Below are positions 22,138 to 33,799 of a stretch of DNA of 64,000 nucleotides, piece after piece. The notes under the pieces are model-generated. The model did not search any database. It worked only from the letters and a program-made list of their open reading frames with translations, and was not told the origin of the DNA. Position numbers and translations under genes: made by a program. Source of the DNA: Vandiemenella viatica (taxonomy: Eukaryota; Arthropoda; Insecta; Orthoptera; Morabidae); NCBI GenBank assembly GCA_031002005.1, contig JARYHS010008074.1, forward strand, positions 270,197,930 through 270,261,929, given 5' to 3'. Numbering within the stretch: position 1 is the first letter of the stretch; each line of letters begins with the position of its first letter.

Positions 22138-22243
22138 CCACCACTTACCTTAGATGATGGTTTCATGAGGTGAACACACACAAAAAGACATAAGAACAGG
22201 AAAAACAATGAATATTTCGGGACTTGGCCCTTCGTCAACAGGA
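22138..22243 (-). repeat. Penelope-type end with hammerhead-like motif
   Basis: The minus strand reads CTGTTGACGAAGGGCCAAGT, then CCCGAAATATT: a GGG/CCC stem-loop followed by GAAA, then about 70 bp of spacer, then CCATCATCTAAGGTAAGTGG. The same end sequence occurs at 16447 and 16657. The first core is degenerate (CTGTTGA). Confidence 0.4.
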
Positions 22244-23652
22244 GAATATATAGCAATGAGCAGGAAAATATCTGTATGTCAATAAAACTAAGGAAGGATA
22301 GGGAAATTTGACCCAACACTTCCCACAGATGAATGCGGCTGGGAACGACGAGCACAAAAAACTTATTTGTGCAGAAGTGAGACACCAGGCGGAGTTAGAC
22401 GTGTACACGGAGACGGCTGTCTGGTGAATGGCGTAGTCGGCGCAGATGGTAGTGTAGGAGGGGAGGGAGGGCAGCCCAAACATTGGATCGATAATCGATA
22501 CTGTTGACGGCATATTATCATTTAAAGTTGTAAACCAACATAATAACTGAGTGAGGATACATACATAAATCAAATTTTGAAAATCAAAACATGTATTCCA
22601 TGTATGTCGTATGTACTAATGCGCAAGTGATGCATGTTTCGATTATCAAGCAGCAACTTTAAGAGATGTGATTTGTTCGAAAAACATCCTGTACCAAAAT
22701 GTAAACTTACATACTGTATCACAGAATCTGATGCATCCCGTTCTATGGATTGTTCAGGTGTATAAATGTTTAGTTGACTTCTGCAAATGTCTGGAGCAAA
22801 TTAATGAAACTTGGTACACATGATTCACGTTGGAAATATAAAAGTTCCTTTTGGTTTTATTGAAGAAAAAAAAATGGTTGAACACCAGCACCAATGCTTT
22901 AGTTAGTCAATTTGACCATGCAAAATAATGACTGCAAATTCTTGCCACATCACACCAAACAATCACTCCAGCCAAAACCAACTAATTTCAATACCTATGG
23001 AAAAAAAAAAAACCCCTAACCTTAGTCCAAAATACCTGAATACTATGACAGAGTGTTCCACATCCCCTGCACTACACCTCTGAAATAACTTTTACTAGCT
23101 TTTAAACATTTTTTTTTTTTTCACAATTTTGGAGCCTAAAAGTAGAACAGCCTTGTGACCACACCAAACAATCCATGATACAGAGATACTAAACTACTGA
23201 GCTCTCTTACAGAAAACTAATACTGGAACTGACAACAACTATCAAGAAACAAGGTATTTTATAGTGCACTGCAGCATCTGACAATGTTTCTTGAAAATTC
23301 GGGACTTCCAAATGAATGAATCTTATTGAAAATACTTCTTTAAAACTTAAAAACACCTCATTCTAACTCTGAATAATTCCTAAACATGTTAAGGTTGGTA
23401 ATTATACTCCTACAACCCCGATTTTAGTAACTTTTCTATAAATAAAGCCTTACATCAACAAATTACTGTCTCTTCAAACAATCTAAAAATTAAATAATCC
23501 ACTTTAATAAAATGCCTGGATAGGCACCTCAATGGCTCAGCAATCTTCTGCAAGTCACAGTAATGCCCACTGCTTTGCCAAACAGTGTATTTCAAATGAA
23601 TATCTGTCTTGACTTTATTTGCACCTATATTGTTTAAAGGAAGTTCGAATTT

Positions 23653-23653
<1 letters not shown>
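22244..23653. other. Intron B-C, unassigned
   Basis: 1.4 kb with no recognised protein or TIR. There are mononucleotide runs near 22865, 22998 and 23109. Open frames on the minus strand (22128-22573) are featureless. Confidence 0.45.

Positions 23654-23689
<36 letters not shown>
23654..23689 (+). repeat. Uninterrupted (A)36 tract
   Basis: 36 consecutive A residues, flanked by TTCGAATTTC and CCAAATTTGAATTT. This is the length expected of a LINE-mobilised RNA tail. No processed coding copy is recognisable directly upstream. Confidence 0.8.
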
Positions 23690-23691
<2 letters not shown>

Positions 23692-23835
23692 AAATTTGAA
23701 TTTATTTGGACAGTACTAAAGTAAAGTGTAACTGTGATACCAACTAAAATTCAATTGTATGTTGTCTAGCAAATAAAAGTTATAATGCAAGGCAGAGGTA
23801 TGAAAAAATGTAATGAGACATTCGTTTAAATTTTG

Positions 23836-24240
23836 TATGTTTCTTTTTGTTTATGTGCGATGACTAGGTGCAGAAATTCATTGAATGGGAGGAGCATCTG
23901 ATATTTACACTATATTCTCTGTAGCAGTTACTCAAATCAGGTGACAACAAACATAAGATTTTTTTTGATATTATATAACTAACAGGGAAGTTTATTAAAA
24001 TGTGCAGAAATTTTACACAAAATGTATCAACCAAATAAATAATAGTTACTCTTCAATTATAAATTTTACATACCAAAAAAAAAAACCATAAAATCAAATC
24101 AAATGGAATTATTTAAAAACATGCAGACCATATACTACTAGAATCTAATCAGAGAAAGTTCACTAACATACCAATAAAAATAATAAATTCAAAACAAATT
24201 CCTATTGTCACTACAGGTAATTCCTATCATTTTTGACATG
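23836..24240 (+). repeat. Dispersed repeat family, copy 3
   Basis: A diverged copy of the family at 6366 and 7051. Shared blocks include GGTGCAGAAATTCA, ATATTTACACTATATTCTCT, AATAATAGTTACT and the terminal AATTCCTATTGTCACTACAG. Same orientation. Confidence 0.5.
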
Positions 24241-24636
24241 CTTTTATACTGGTAACAAAATAAAAATTATGAATTTACCAGTGTTAATGTATTACTGGAG
24301 GTATAGTTGTAAGATTAAAAAAAAAGACTTTTTTCTGAATATGAAATTAACGTAATCCTAACATATTTTATGAAGTCAGTGTTATCATGTGTTATAAGCT
24401 ACAAATGATGTGGCAGTTATTTGTAATTTCAAAGAAAATTTAAAAGAAATTGCTAACACCATAACAAACAAATTTCTTATTTTTTTCCAAAGTCATCAAA
24501 TTACTGCTGAAGAAGTTCAGTTTAATAATTTACGATAGTAAGGTGAAAAATTCTCTGTCTGGCATTGAAGCTCTGTATACTGTAGACCAAAGATGCATTT
24601 CATTTTCTATATAGTCCTCTAGTTTTTCAGTGTTCG

Positions 24637-25150
24637 AGGGTGGCACAGAAACTAATGCACCACATTTTTTTTCTTCAACAATTATTTATAGAACACAATA
24701 AAACTTATACACAATAAAGAATGACGTTTCATCTACACTCTCTATTTTTCCACATAATCTTGTTCCCTTTCTATGGCCTTCCACCAATGAGACACAAAAA
24801 CGTATATGCCCTGGTGGTACCACTCCTTATTCTGTTCACTGTGCAAATCACCTCTTCATAATCAACAAAATGTCTCTCATGAATGGCATTCGTCAGTGGC
24901 CCAAACAAGTGAAAGTCTGAGGAAGCTAGGTTAGGGTTACAGGGTGGATGGGTAACACTGTTCAAACCTTTTTGATGTGTTCCAACGTCCTCAAACTTAT
25001 CATGTTGAAGCAATCAGTCACCTGGGTTGTTATGGCATTGCTGGAAGTGTTTATTGAGTTTGTTTAATGTGTTCACATATGCCTCGGAATTAATGGTGGT
25101 GCCTCTCGGCATCACTTCATTGAGTATGACACTGTAGCTAGGAGGTTATG
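24637..25150 (-). pseudogene. mariner transposase relic, C-terminal part
   Basis: The minus-strand frame 25013-24771 reads 'LNSVTHPPCNPNLASSDFHL' then 'FGPLTNAIHERHFVDYEEV'. This is the third catalytic Asp motif of mariner (HPPYSPDLAPSDFHLFGPL) with Tyr, Ser and Asp changed (P-C-N-P-N-L-A). Upstream frames give 'HFQQCHNNPGD' and 'SLRTLEHIKK'. The end near 24637 (TCGAGGGTGGCACAGAAACT) looks like a terminal repeat. The N-terminal half is missing. Confidence 0.65.
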
Positions 25151-25287
25151 TCCAGCTATCGAATAAGTAGTCTTTAGTTGCACCAAGACAAGTTGTTTAT
25201 TCACCAATAGTTGGTACAAGACTAAACTGCTGTGTGGGGCAATGAGGTGTCTTATATACAGGATCGAATATTTGAGATAGTATTTCT

Positions 25288-25440
25288 ACAGGGTGGCCAC
25301 AAACCTGGAAAACCTGGAATATTGGAAATTATTAGGGAATTTAAAGTAACCTTGAAATATCACAGAAATATCAGGGAATCCAAGAAATTTCAAACATTAT
25401 CAGGGAATTTTAATTTCAACAAACCAAAATTTGGAATTTT
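25288..25440 (+). repeat. Repeat with CCTGGAAAACCTGG motif
   Basis: Begins CAGGGTGGCCACAAACCTGG and carries several TCAGGGAAT units. This is a type of low-complexity interspersed repeat common in animal introns. No matching far end was found. Confidence 0.4.
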
Positions 25441-25635
25441 TTTGATAATTTATTTAATTAAATTACATTAAATAATTCAGCTTATATATTTTTGACAAAA
25501 AATAGCCAACAAATGCTGCATTTACACTAGCAACTTGCATCTAGTCTCGCGCCTTGTTGAGAAACAACGACGAGATGTTCGTACATGAGCACTGACACAA
25601 ACTGCTGTTTACACTCTCTCTGGAACTCAGCATTC

Positions 25636-25639
<4 letters not shown>

Positions 25640-25668
<29 letters not shown>
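25640..25668. repeat. (TA)n microsatellite
   Basis: About 14 TA units. Confidence 0.85.
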
Positions 25669-25672
<4 letters not shown>

Positions 25673-25965
25673 GGATGACATCTAAATCAGAATTATAGTA
25701 CTACATGTAAACTCAGAAGTTATATTTTTTTACTGCATAAAACAGCAATCATAGAGTAGTAAGTTCATAAAGGTGTTTTACTAAACAGTTTTACACTTTC
25801 AAGCAAGGTGTGAAACAGATGTTCCAAAAAGAAATGAATTTGTGATCTTTGAAGTTCTGTAGAATGTCACAAGCTGGTTTTGAACTTCTTTTGAGAAAAA
25901 TTCAACCTTCAATATTAAAACAAAAGCCTAGATTCAAGATACCAGTGCCATCAAAAATGTGAATA

Positions 25966-26748
25966 GTGAATAATTGTGTTGTTTGTTTACTATCAGAAAT
26001 TAGATTGTTTGCAGATGACATAATGCTATATAAAAGGATCAAAATGGTAAAGGCCTTTAAAAAGTTGCAGGGTGATCTGGACAGGAAATCTACTTGGGTT
26101 GGTAAACATGGGATGAAGATAAATGCAATGAAGAATCAGCGTATTAGATACACAAATTAAAAAAAAACTAACGGTTGATTATGATTATAAGGTGGGGGAA
26201 GAATTGTTTGCTAAAGACTTGAAATGTAAATATCTTGGCATTACATTTGATAACAATCTTAACTGGGCAGGTATGAGAGAAGTAAAGGAATTTGGTTACA
26301 AAACTTTGGTCAGACCATTGCTTGAATAAGGTAGTGTAGTATGGGACCCACATTTTGAATATCAAATACAGGAGCTGTAGAGGGTGCAAATGGGGGCTGC
26401 TAGATTTGTTACTTGAAATGATCACAGAATGCAATCAGTAACAGATATGATAAAAGAACTGGAAAGGGATTCATTGCGAGACAGGAGGAGGGTGAAGAGG
26501 GTCATGGGAGTGTACATGGCGTGTATTGGTGATGAGGCATGGAAGGGGAAAGATGACCATGACCACAAGCTAGCACTCGATTTCAGGCACAAGGTCGTAG
26601 GAAGATTCTCTTTTCCAAAAACGATGAAAGAATTTGGAGTCAAATTTTGTAGAGGTGAGTGTAGAAAAGGAGGAAGATGGGTGTATGGAAATTGCCACCG
26701 GAGTGTGTGCTTCATCGCAATTTAATTAAATATTATTATTATTGAATT
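25966..26748 (+). pseudogene. CR1/Jockey-like LINE relic, RT to 3' end
   Basis: The frame at 25966 gives 'EIRLFADDIMLYKRIK' (RT motif C, with Phe-Ala-Asp-Asp intact) and 'LQGDLDRKSTWVGKHGM'. The broken next frame gives 'DLKCKYLGITFDNNLNW' and 'LVRPLLE' then 'GSVVWDPHFEYQIQELQRV', the classical post-RT block. 26429-26725 continues as 'SVTDMIKELERDSLRDRRR'. It ends in an ATT-rich tail (26727-26745). It is 5'-truncated, with everything before motif C missing. Confidence 0.65.
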
Positions 26749-27056
26749 GTTTTCACTATGTGTTACCCCAAAAATTTATGTCCTAATATATGATTGAATG
26801 AAAAGTTAGTTCAAGATGAGATGTTACTGCAAAGGTACCAATGCTAAGTTTTTTCAAGAACAACGTGATATATTCCTACCAGTTAAGTTTCTCATTAATT
26901 TGAATACCAAGGAATATTACATTACTAGTCTAAAAAATTTTGTTGTTTTTTGTAATGTATAAGCAATTCTTTCTCCTTATATTTTTTGTTTTAAAGCTAA
27001 TATTATGTTTTGTGAAGACAGTTACATGTTAGCAGTTCAGACTATACATTCAAATC

Positions 27057-28700
27057 AGCATCATCATCTAGGACAGCTTCCAGCCACTGGCCAGGTCTGC
27101 TGGGAACAAAAGCCTCGCCAGTGCTTCCTGTCTAACCACCATCTCTCTTCTTCCACTGACACCCAATTTCCTCCTCTTTCCTCCACACATTTCTTAACAC
27201 CTTTAATCCATCTGTCCCTCGGTCTTCCTCTAGGTCTTTTCCCTTTCAACCTCATGTCCAGCATCTTCCTTGGTAGCCTCTCCTCTCCCATTCTCTTTAC
27301 ATGCCCGTACCACTGTAGCCTAGGTTTTTCAATTCTTTGTTGTAGCGGTTCTTCCTTTACCATCTCCCTGATTCTCTCATTCCTTATTCTGTCTCTTCTT
27401 GTTACTCCCACTCTACTCCTCTGAAATTTCATTTCCACCGATTGTACCCTCCCTTTGTCTCTCTCCTTCATCACCCATGTTTCTGCTCCATATGTTAAAA
27501 TTGGTACAAAATATGTTTTATATATTGCCTCTTTACTCTTTTGTGGGACATCCCTACTCCATACCAGTCTTCTAATAATTTTAAAAAAATCCATCTGCAC
27601 ATCTTCCTCTTTCATTTATTTCCATCCTGTTTCCTCCATTTTCTTCAATACAGCTTCCCAAATATTTAAAACATTCCACTCTATTTAGTTGCTCCCCTCT
27701 AAGTGATATGCCTATGTCTGTCCTGTTCTTCTTTCTTGTTGTTATCACCACTTCACTTTTTCTCGCAGAGAACTTTATACCATAGGCTGCAACTACTCTC
27801 TCCGACACATCCAGCTGATCCTGCACCTCTCTTTCATCCTCTCCCCAAACTAATAGGTTGTCTGCAAATACTATTTCTTTCATTTTTCCTTCCCCAATGC
27901 TCTGCACCACCTTCTTCAGTATTTCATCCATAGCTACAATAAATAAGAGGGGTGATAGGGCACTTCTTTGTTTTAGTCCATTTTTCAAATGGAACCATCC
28001 AGTCTTATCCGTTCCCACTTTGACACAGCTCTTGCTACCCTCATACATATCCTTCACTCTTTGCACTATCTCCATTTTTACTGACTTTTTTCTCAGTCCT
28101 TTCCACACTTTGTTTCGGCTGAGGCTGTCATATGCCTTTTCAATGTCCAGAAATGCCATCACCAGATCTTTCCCATACTCATAGTGCCGTTCTTGTAGCT
28201 GTCTTATTGGAAATATAAGATCGATAGTTGAACTTCCTCGTCTAAATCCATACTGTTCTTCCCTTAGCTGCCTTTCAACCGCTCTTCTTATCTTGCTTTC
28301 CAAAACTTTCTCATATATCTTGGCACAGTGGCACATCAGGGTAATACCACGGTAGTTTTGGCAGACAGTCTTGTCCCCTTTCTTAAATATGGGTATTATT
28401 ACCCCTTTCCTCCAGTCCTCTGGAATTTTTCCTGCCTTCCACACAGCCCGCATCACCCTATAGAGCCACTGTGTGCCCATTACTCCAGCAGCTCGTATCA
28501 TCTCCACACTCACTTCATCCACTCCAGGTGCTTTACCTCCCTTCATTCTCTTTACCGCATCCTCCAATTCCTTCCATGTAATATCTTCCTCTTCCTCTTG
28601 ATACTGGTCCTGTTCTTCCTCTGTACTCTCATTTTCTTCACTGGGTCCTGAAGCATTCAACAGATCCTCAAAATACTCCCTCCAGACATTCAGATAAATT
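27057..28700 (-). mobile_element. RTE-like LINE (family C), 5'-truncated
   Basis: A minus-strand LINE with an RT and C-terminal region only. The 3' end carries a (GAT)n-type tail (27057-27070 as read on the minus strand). The 5' edge falls inside the region just before RT, at about 28700. The endonuclease is absent because of truncation. Confidence 0.75.
27064..27615 (-). pseudogene. LINE C-terminal domain (family C)
   Basis: Continues the RT in another frame: 'QKSKEAIYKTYFVPILTYGA', 'ETWVMKERDKGRVQSVEMKF', 'LQWYGHVKRMGEERLPRKML', 'GKRPRGRPRDRWIKGVKKCV' and 'WWLDRKHWRGF', ending near the 3' tail. This YGH-K/R and RPRGRPRxRW pattern is the usual post-RT region of RTE/Jockey-type elements. It has no enzyme activity of its own. 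Confidence 0.7.
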
Positions 28701-28705
28701 GTCAA
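27609..28705 (-). pseudogene. LINE reverse transcriptase with mutated catalytic motif
   Basis: A 374-codon frame. Visible in order: an acidic linker, 'RMKGGKAPGVDEVSVEMIRA', 'IPEDWRKGVIIPIFKKGDKT', 'QNYRGITLMCHCAKIYEKVL', 'EEQYGFRRGSSTIDLIF', motif A 'AFLDIEKAYDSLSR', motif B 'NGLKQRSALSPLLFI' and motif C 'EIVFADNLLVWGED'. Motif C should be Ala-Asp-Asp; here the second Asp is Asn (GAC AAC, one G-to-A change), which would abolish polymerase activity. A frameshift near 27610 separates the C-terminal frame. Confidence 0.8.
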
Positions 28706-29319
28706 TAATGTAATGGTTCCTTTAAAAATATACGATATACTTAGTTTACTAGAGGTTACAGGTTTTCTTTCCAGTTTTAGGTGTTGGTATGGAAATTAAT
28801 GTCTGTTGCCCTATACATTTACAAAAAGTACTTGTGCTTTCAGCTTTGTGATTAATTTTTTTTTTATATATAAAATATAATTTGTTTGTTTAAGGGTAAG
28901 TATAATGTGCAGTTTTATATTATTCATTGTCTATGTATCATTTATTAAGAGAGCCATATCACAAAAACAGATGAAATATGTTACTGAAAATTAGCTGACA
29001 AGACAGTTTTGATTTGGTTTCAGAATGAAACCATTATTGTGGTGTATTTACTCAATCAAGTGACTGACAGTCAAAAGACAACAGTGCCTTAAATAGTAAT
29101 CGGAAACTATTCACACAACTGATGTTCATTGCTTTTCTTCTTCTTTTTTGTAATTGAGTGAAAAAAATTGTTCAGTATGGTGCAGTGCATTGTTTTGTGT
29201 TGCATTTTTGTGATAATTGCTTCTACTTAGATTAATAGTGTAAATTTATTACATCTATAGGCTCAATAAAAGATGGAAATACTGATTTTTAATTAAAACT
29301 GAATTCAATATATTTTCAG
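28706..29319. other. Intron B-C, 3' part
   Basis: No element recognised. It ends in the exon C acceptor tract TATTTTCAG. Confidence 0.5.
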
Positions 29320-29433
29320 GTGTTTCTTCATCACTTGACACCACTTCAGTCATTGTCAACATTCACAGCTTTATGGCTCACAATTCTTGACTTTATGGAC
29401 AAGTATATGCACACTGACAAAAGTGATCTCTTG
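29320..29433 (+). CDS. GBF1: GBF1 exon C
   Basis: 38 codons, phase 0 at both ends. The acceptor is ATATTTTCAG (to 29319) and the donor is TTG|GTTAGT at 29433/29434. The peptide is 'VFLHHLTPLQSLSTFTALW' followed by 'LTILDFMDKYMHTDKSDLL'. It is closely similar to the vertebrate GBF1 segment that follows LSK and precedes the AIPESLKNML block. It is short enough to have been missed by ORF-based scans. Confidence 0.92.
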
Positions 29434-30399
29434 GTTAGTATTGATATGTAGAAGTCACCTTGTTATTTCATTGATTTCCTAGAGATGTTCACATATAAGT
29501 GAATTTTGTAGGTGGTTTATTTTACATTTTTGGGATCTTGAATTCAAGCCATTAACTTTGTTATGTCAAACTGTAATCTTTAAATATGTAAATGTTTTTG
29601 GAAGATATTGTAACTTCTTGTCATTCTATCATTCTTTTTGCATAATTGAATTCAGTTGTGTGCAGTACAAATTGGTTTACATAACATTTGTTGTGGTATA
29701 ATTTTTGTTGTATTTTTATCTATTTTCCTAGTTGAAGTTTATTTAAAGTAGATGTATTAATATGGAATAGTTCCTTTTCTAAAGCATGCATTTCCCCACA
29801 GCTATGTAATGAGACAGTTTTTGTTCAGTTTATGTGGAAGTGAAAACGAAAAATTTCCTGAAATTGGTGGTTACCCATCCTGTAAACAAATGGATTTTCT
29901 GAATTATTAATAGGGGTAGTGGTAGGAGACCAAAATTTGATAAAATAATATCATTTGAAATGGTGATTGGAGGGTGAAATGTAAATGGATAATAACCAAA
30001 CTGTTTGCTCTGGTGAAAAAATAACAGTAGTATAAAATAACAGAAACATAATAATAACTAATAAAGGAAAGGCAAAGGCTTTAAAATTTTAAAAAAAGGA
30101 TAAATAGTATATCCCTTACATAAGTTAGAATCAAGGACTGCAAAAATAGCAATCAAAGGATGACAATTACACCATATTTCATAAAACAATTTAGTTATAT
30201 GAATGTCAAAAAAAGGGAAAATTACTCTTATCAAAGTTGAGGCTGCGACAAGTGAAAAACATGTATCATGTACACCAACATATACAATATTTCAGTTTTA
30301 ACCTGATTGATGTTATAGGAAATGAGTGGGGTTTAAGGGATTGGGAGAGACTATATTAGCATTTTTCAACCACATGTCAATCTCTGCTTCACGTGGTGC
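29434..30399. other. Intron C-D, 5' part
   Basis: AT-rich, with no recognised repeat or gene. Confidence 0.5.
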
Positions 30400-30777
30400 A
30401 TCCTGTTGGCATGGACGAGGCTCTGGCAACTGAAAGATTCCCAGTATAAGGAGTCGCCCATTACCCATTACTTGTCAACGGCCTCCTAAAGGAGAGAGAG
30501 CAGTTCTGGGAATCCTCTTGCTTTTGGGGTTGAAAACGGCCTCTAAAGGTGGATGCGTCAGAAATGATCAATGGCATTGGGATGCAGAAGGAAACGGGAA
30601 ACCACTACAGTGAAAACCCAAAAGGTATCCTGAGGCCATGTAATCCTCTCAAATTACATATATCATGATGGCTTCTTCCTGGGTAAAATATTCCAGAGGT
30701 AAAATAGTCCCCAAATTGGATCTCCATGTGGGGAATATTCAGGGAGAATTCATCAAAATGGATAGAAATATTCTTTA

Positions 30778-31500
30778 AGTCGGAGCATGGAATGTTAGAA
30801 GTCTGAATAGGTTAGAAAACTTAAAAAGGGAGATCGAATGACTTAACTTAATTGTCGTCAGGATTAGTGAGATTAAGTGGAAAGATGTACAGTATTTCTG
30901 GCCTGGGGGACACAGAATAATTAACAAGCTGATAATGCAGTTACTGGTGTTGCTTTTGTAATGAATAAGAGAGTTGGGAAACATGTGAGTTGTTATGAAC
31001 AGCTTAGATACAGTATTATTTTTATAAGGTCAGAAACTAAGTCTGCCCCAACCATGTTATTACAAGTGTACATCACAACGTCAAAAGAAGATGAAAAAAT
31101 AGATAAAATGTATGCTGAAATTGAAGAATTAATCCAGTATATGAAGGGGATGGAAAATCTAATTATCATGGGTGTTTGGAATGTGATAGTGGGAGAAAGA
31201 AAAGAGGAGAATACTGTAGGAATTTTTGGTCTAGGTGAAAGAAATGAGTGATGAAGCAGGTTGTTAGAATTTTGTGAAAAATATAAGCTAGTCATGGCAA
31301 ACAAATTGTTTAAGAACCATGCAAGAAGGATATACACCTGGAAACATCCAGCAGATTAGGTAGATATCAGCTAGATTATATCATGGTCAAACAGAGATTC
31401 AGAAATCAATTTCTATACTGTAAAGTGTACCAGGAGTAGACATAGACTCTGACCATAATTTGATAGTAATGAAGTGCAGGCTGAAATTCAAGTGAATAAG
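30778..31500 (+). pseudogene. Family B endonuclease domain relic
   Basis: Broken frames give 'VGAWNVRSLNRLENLKREIE' at the domain start. 30961-31251 adds 'TSKEDEKIDKMYAEIEELIQ' and 'NLIIMGVWNVIVGERKEEN', where the usual Gly-Asp-x-Asn is Gly-Val-Trp-Asn, so a catalytic Asp is lost. Later frames read 'TWKHPAD' and 'DSDHNLIVMK'. These are endonuclease blocks in the right order, with many stops. Confidence 0.65.
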
Positions 31501-31974
31501 GAAGTAATATAAGCCGAACAGACTGGAAGTGAGTAAACTGAAACAATCTAACATATGAGAAAAATTTGCAGAAATGGTAAACTTAGGACTAATAAGTAAC
31601 TCTGAAAGGATCTCAACTGAGAACGAATGGAATACATTGAAGAGAGAAATAATGAAAGCTCGTAAAGAAACATTAGGCTGTAGGAACAAGCCACCCAACA
31701 ACCTTGGATCAGAGATCGAAGCCGATGGAAAGAATATGTTGAGAAACTGTATGATGGGGACAACTTGTACAATATCATAATGGAAATAGAAGGCGATCTC
31801 CACAGTGAGGACTTAGAAGATCCTGTTTTGAGGAAAATTTGATAGAGCTCTGAACAACTTGAAAGCAAATAAGGCATTAGGAATTGATTAGATTCGTGCA
31901 AAACTTAATAAATCCCTAGGAGAAGAAGGAATCAAAATATTATTCAATTTATGAAACAGGAGAAATACCAACTG

Positions 31975-32666
31975 TCTTCTACCCTGTTGTGGAGCGTACA
32001 CAACCACAAATGTCAGGAAACCACGTTGCGTTTTAGTCTTATTGCTATTATCCATTAATTCAAGAATGTGTAGTGAACTATCTTTGACTTTAGTGATTTA
32101 TGTACCATGACCATGACTCCTGTTTATGCTCTTACATTTTTGTCAACTCCTCTGTCGATTTGAACTTAGTTATTTTTGTCCTTTGCACCTTTTAATTTGT
32201 GTTTATTTTCTGTTATGGCTGCTGTCGTAACACCTTTCTTGTTTAAGTTATCATCCAGTTGCTCATCTTTGTGTGCTATTCCATGTACCAAAGGTCCTTT
32301 TTTCCAGCTCATGTCCTTTTGCTTGCCATTGTTGTGATTATTGTTATCCGTCCTTCTATTTCTTGTTTGAGACTTGAAATTAGTACTGCCAATTAATTGG
32401 TTGCTAGCCAAGAGGTAGCAAGTCTGGCTGTGGGTCTGCCACATTGACACTTCCAGACCAGCATTTGATTTTCTGTCAGGGTTGCCTCCCTTAGCCTTTG
32501 ATAGTCCCCTATCAAATCTGCACGGCAGCAGGCACCTGGTTTGGCCTGTGGACCAACACTGTTGCCCGGGTGATAGCTCTTGGAGCTACCAAGTGAGAGT
32601 TGGATGTCTGGTGTGGACCAGTCTGCGTCACTTGTCTTGAATCGAGACATGGTCAGCCATGCTCGA
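31975..32666. mobile_element. Unclassified 692-bp insertion with 5-bp target duplication
   Basis: Sequence foreign to the LINE, located by comparison with the uninterrupted minus-strand copy near 36830. The flanking AACTG is duplicated (31970-31974 and 32667-32671). There are no terminal inverted repeats, no TG..CA ends and no poly(A). Two overlapping minus-strand frames (32650-32393 and 32450-32166) resemble no family I know; one is rich in Asn/Lys/Gln. It could be a fragment of a larger element or a non-autonomous transposon. Confidence 0.65.
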
Positions 32667-32671
32667 AACTG

Positions 32672-33650
32672 ATTTTAATAAAAAAATATCAGCTTCACAC
32701 TTCCGAAGAAAGCACAAGCCGACAAATGTGAGAATTATCGAACAATTAGTCTAACATCACATGCTTCAAAATTACTGACCAGAATAATATACACAAGAAC
32801 GGAAAGGATAGCAGAAGACATAGTAGGTGAAGATCAGTTTGGGTTTAGGAAAAATCGCGCTACAAGGGAAGCAATTCTGGCTCTAAGATTTATGCTTGAA
32901 TGGTGGATCAAGAAAAACAAGGATACTTTTATGGCAATTGTTGATTTAGAAAAAGCTTTTGATAATGTTAGGTGGGACAAGATTTTCAAAATTTTAAGGA
33001 CGCCCAAGTCTAAAATATCGAGATAGAAAAATACTTTATAAACTATATAAGAATCAAGTGACTATAGTAGAAGTAGAGAACCATGAGAGACACGCATCAG
33101 TTAAAAAGGTTGTGAGATAAGGTTGTAGTCTATCCTAATTAATATTCAAGCTGTATGTAGAAGAAGCAATAAAGTAAGTAGCAGAAAATTTTTCATGTGG
33201 CATAAATGTTAAAGGAGAGAAAATCAGTATGCTACGATTGCTGATGACATTGTCTTGTTAGCAGAACAGGCTGAGGATATTAAGAAGTTACTGAATGGCA
33301 TCAATAATATAGTTTCAAATATTGATCTAAGACTTAGAAAAAACTTTTTAAAACTCTATGTGTGGAGTACAGCATTTTATGGTAGCGAAGCATGGACTTT
33401 AGGAATACCAGAAAGAAAGAAAATTGAAGCATTTGAAATGTGGTGCTACAGAAGATCGCTGAAAATTAAGTGGACAGACAAAGTATTAAATGAACAAATT
33501 TTGAAAATGATGGGTGACGAAAGAAGTTTGTGGAAGAACTTACACGAAAAAAGAGACAGGCTGGCAGGTCATATTTTGAGACATGCTGGATTGGTTATTT
33601 TATTGTTGGAGGGAACAGTCGAAGGTAAGAACTGCGTCAGAGATTAGAAT
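32672..33650 (+). pseudogene. Family B reverse transcriptase and C-terminal relic (plus copy)
   Basis: After the insertion, frames read 'KLLTRIIYTRTERIAEDIVG' style RT motif 2 ('EDQFGFRKNRATREAILAL') and motif A ('FMAIVDLEKAFDNVRWD'). A remnant of motif C reads 'IADDIVLL'. 33255-33647 gives the C-terminal block 'LRKNFLKLYVWSTAFYGSEA', 'IEAFEMWCYRRSLKIKWTD' and 'RDRLAGHILRHAGLVI'. Stops and a roughly 220-bp deletion make it inactive. Confidence 0.7.
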
Positions 33651-33762
33651 ATATAAAGTAGATAATTAAGGACGTGAGTTGTAAGGGTATGTAGAGATGA
33701 TGAGGTTGGCACAGGATATGATGGGATGGAGGATTGTATCAAACCAGTCGAAGACTGACTAC

Positions 33763-33763
<1 letters not shown>

Positions 33764-33794
<31 letters not shown>
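33764..33794. repeat. (CA)n microsatellite at LINE 3' end
   Basis: About 15 CA units directly after the family B 3' terminus; probably grew from its short tail. Confidence 0.85.

Positions 33795-33799
<5 letters not shown>

Larger units (their letters stand above)
30400..33762 (+). mobile_element. RTE-like LINE (family B), plus-strand copy, interrupted
   Basis: The 5' UTR-like segment (30400-30775) is followed by an endonuclease relic, an RT and a C-terminal region. A 692-bp foreign insertion sits at 31975-32666. The RT region matches the minus-strand copy at 35627-37022 in long, nearly identical stretches. About 220 bp are missing after 33310 relative to that copy. The 3' end at 33762 abuts a (CA)n tract. 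Confidence 0.75.

Noticed and set aside
25288..25440. hAT MITE starting CAGGGTGGCCAC
   Set aside because: No inverted partner end or 8-bp duplication could be found, so it is only listed as a repeat.
28328..28651. Plus-strand frames over the family C LINE
   Set aside because: Shadows of the minus-strand reverse transcriptase.
32393..32650. Gene in the 692-bp insertion
   Set aside because: Open frame without domain or context; kept only as part of the unclassified insertion.
33764..33794. CRISPR or satellite array
   Set aside because: A simple CA microsatellite only; no spaced direct repeats of CRISPR type occur in the window, and the sequence is animal.
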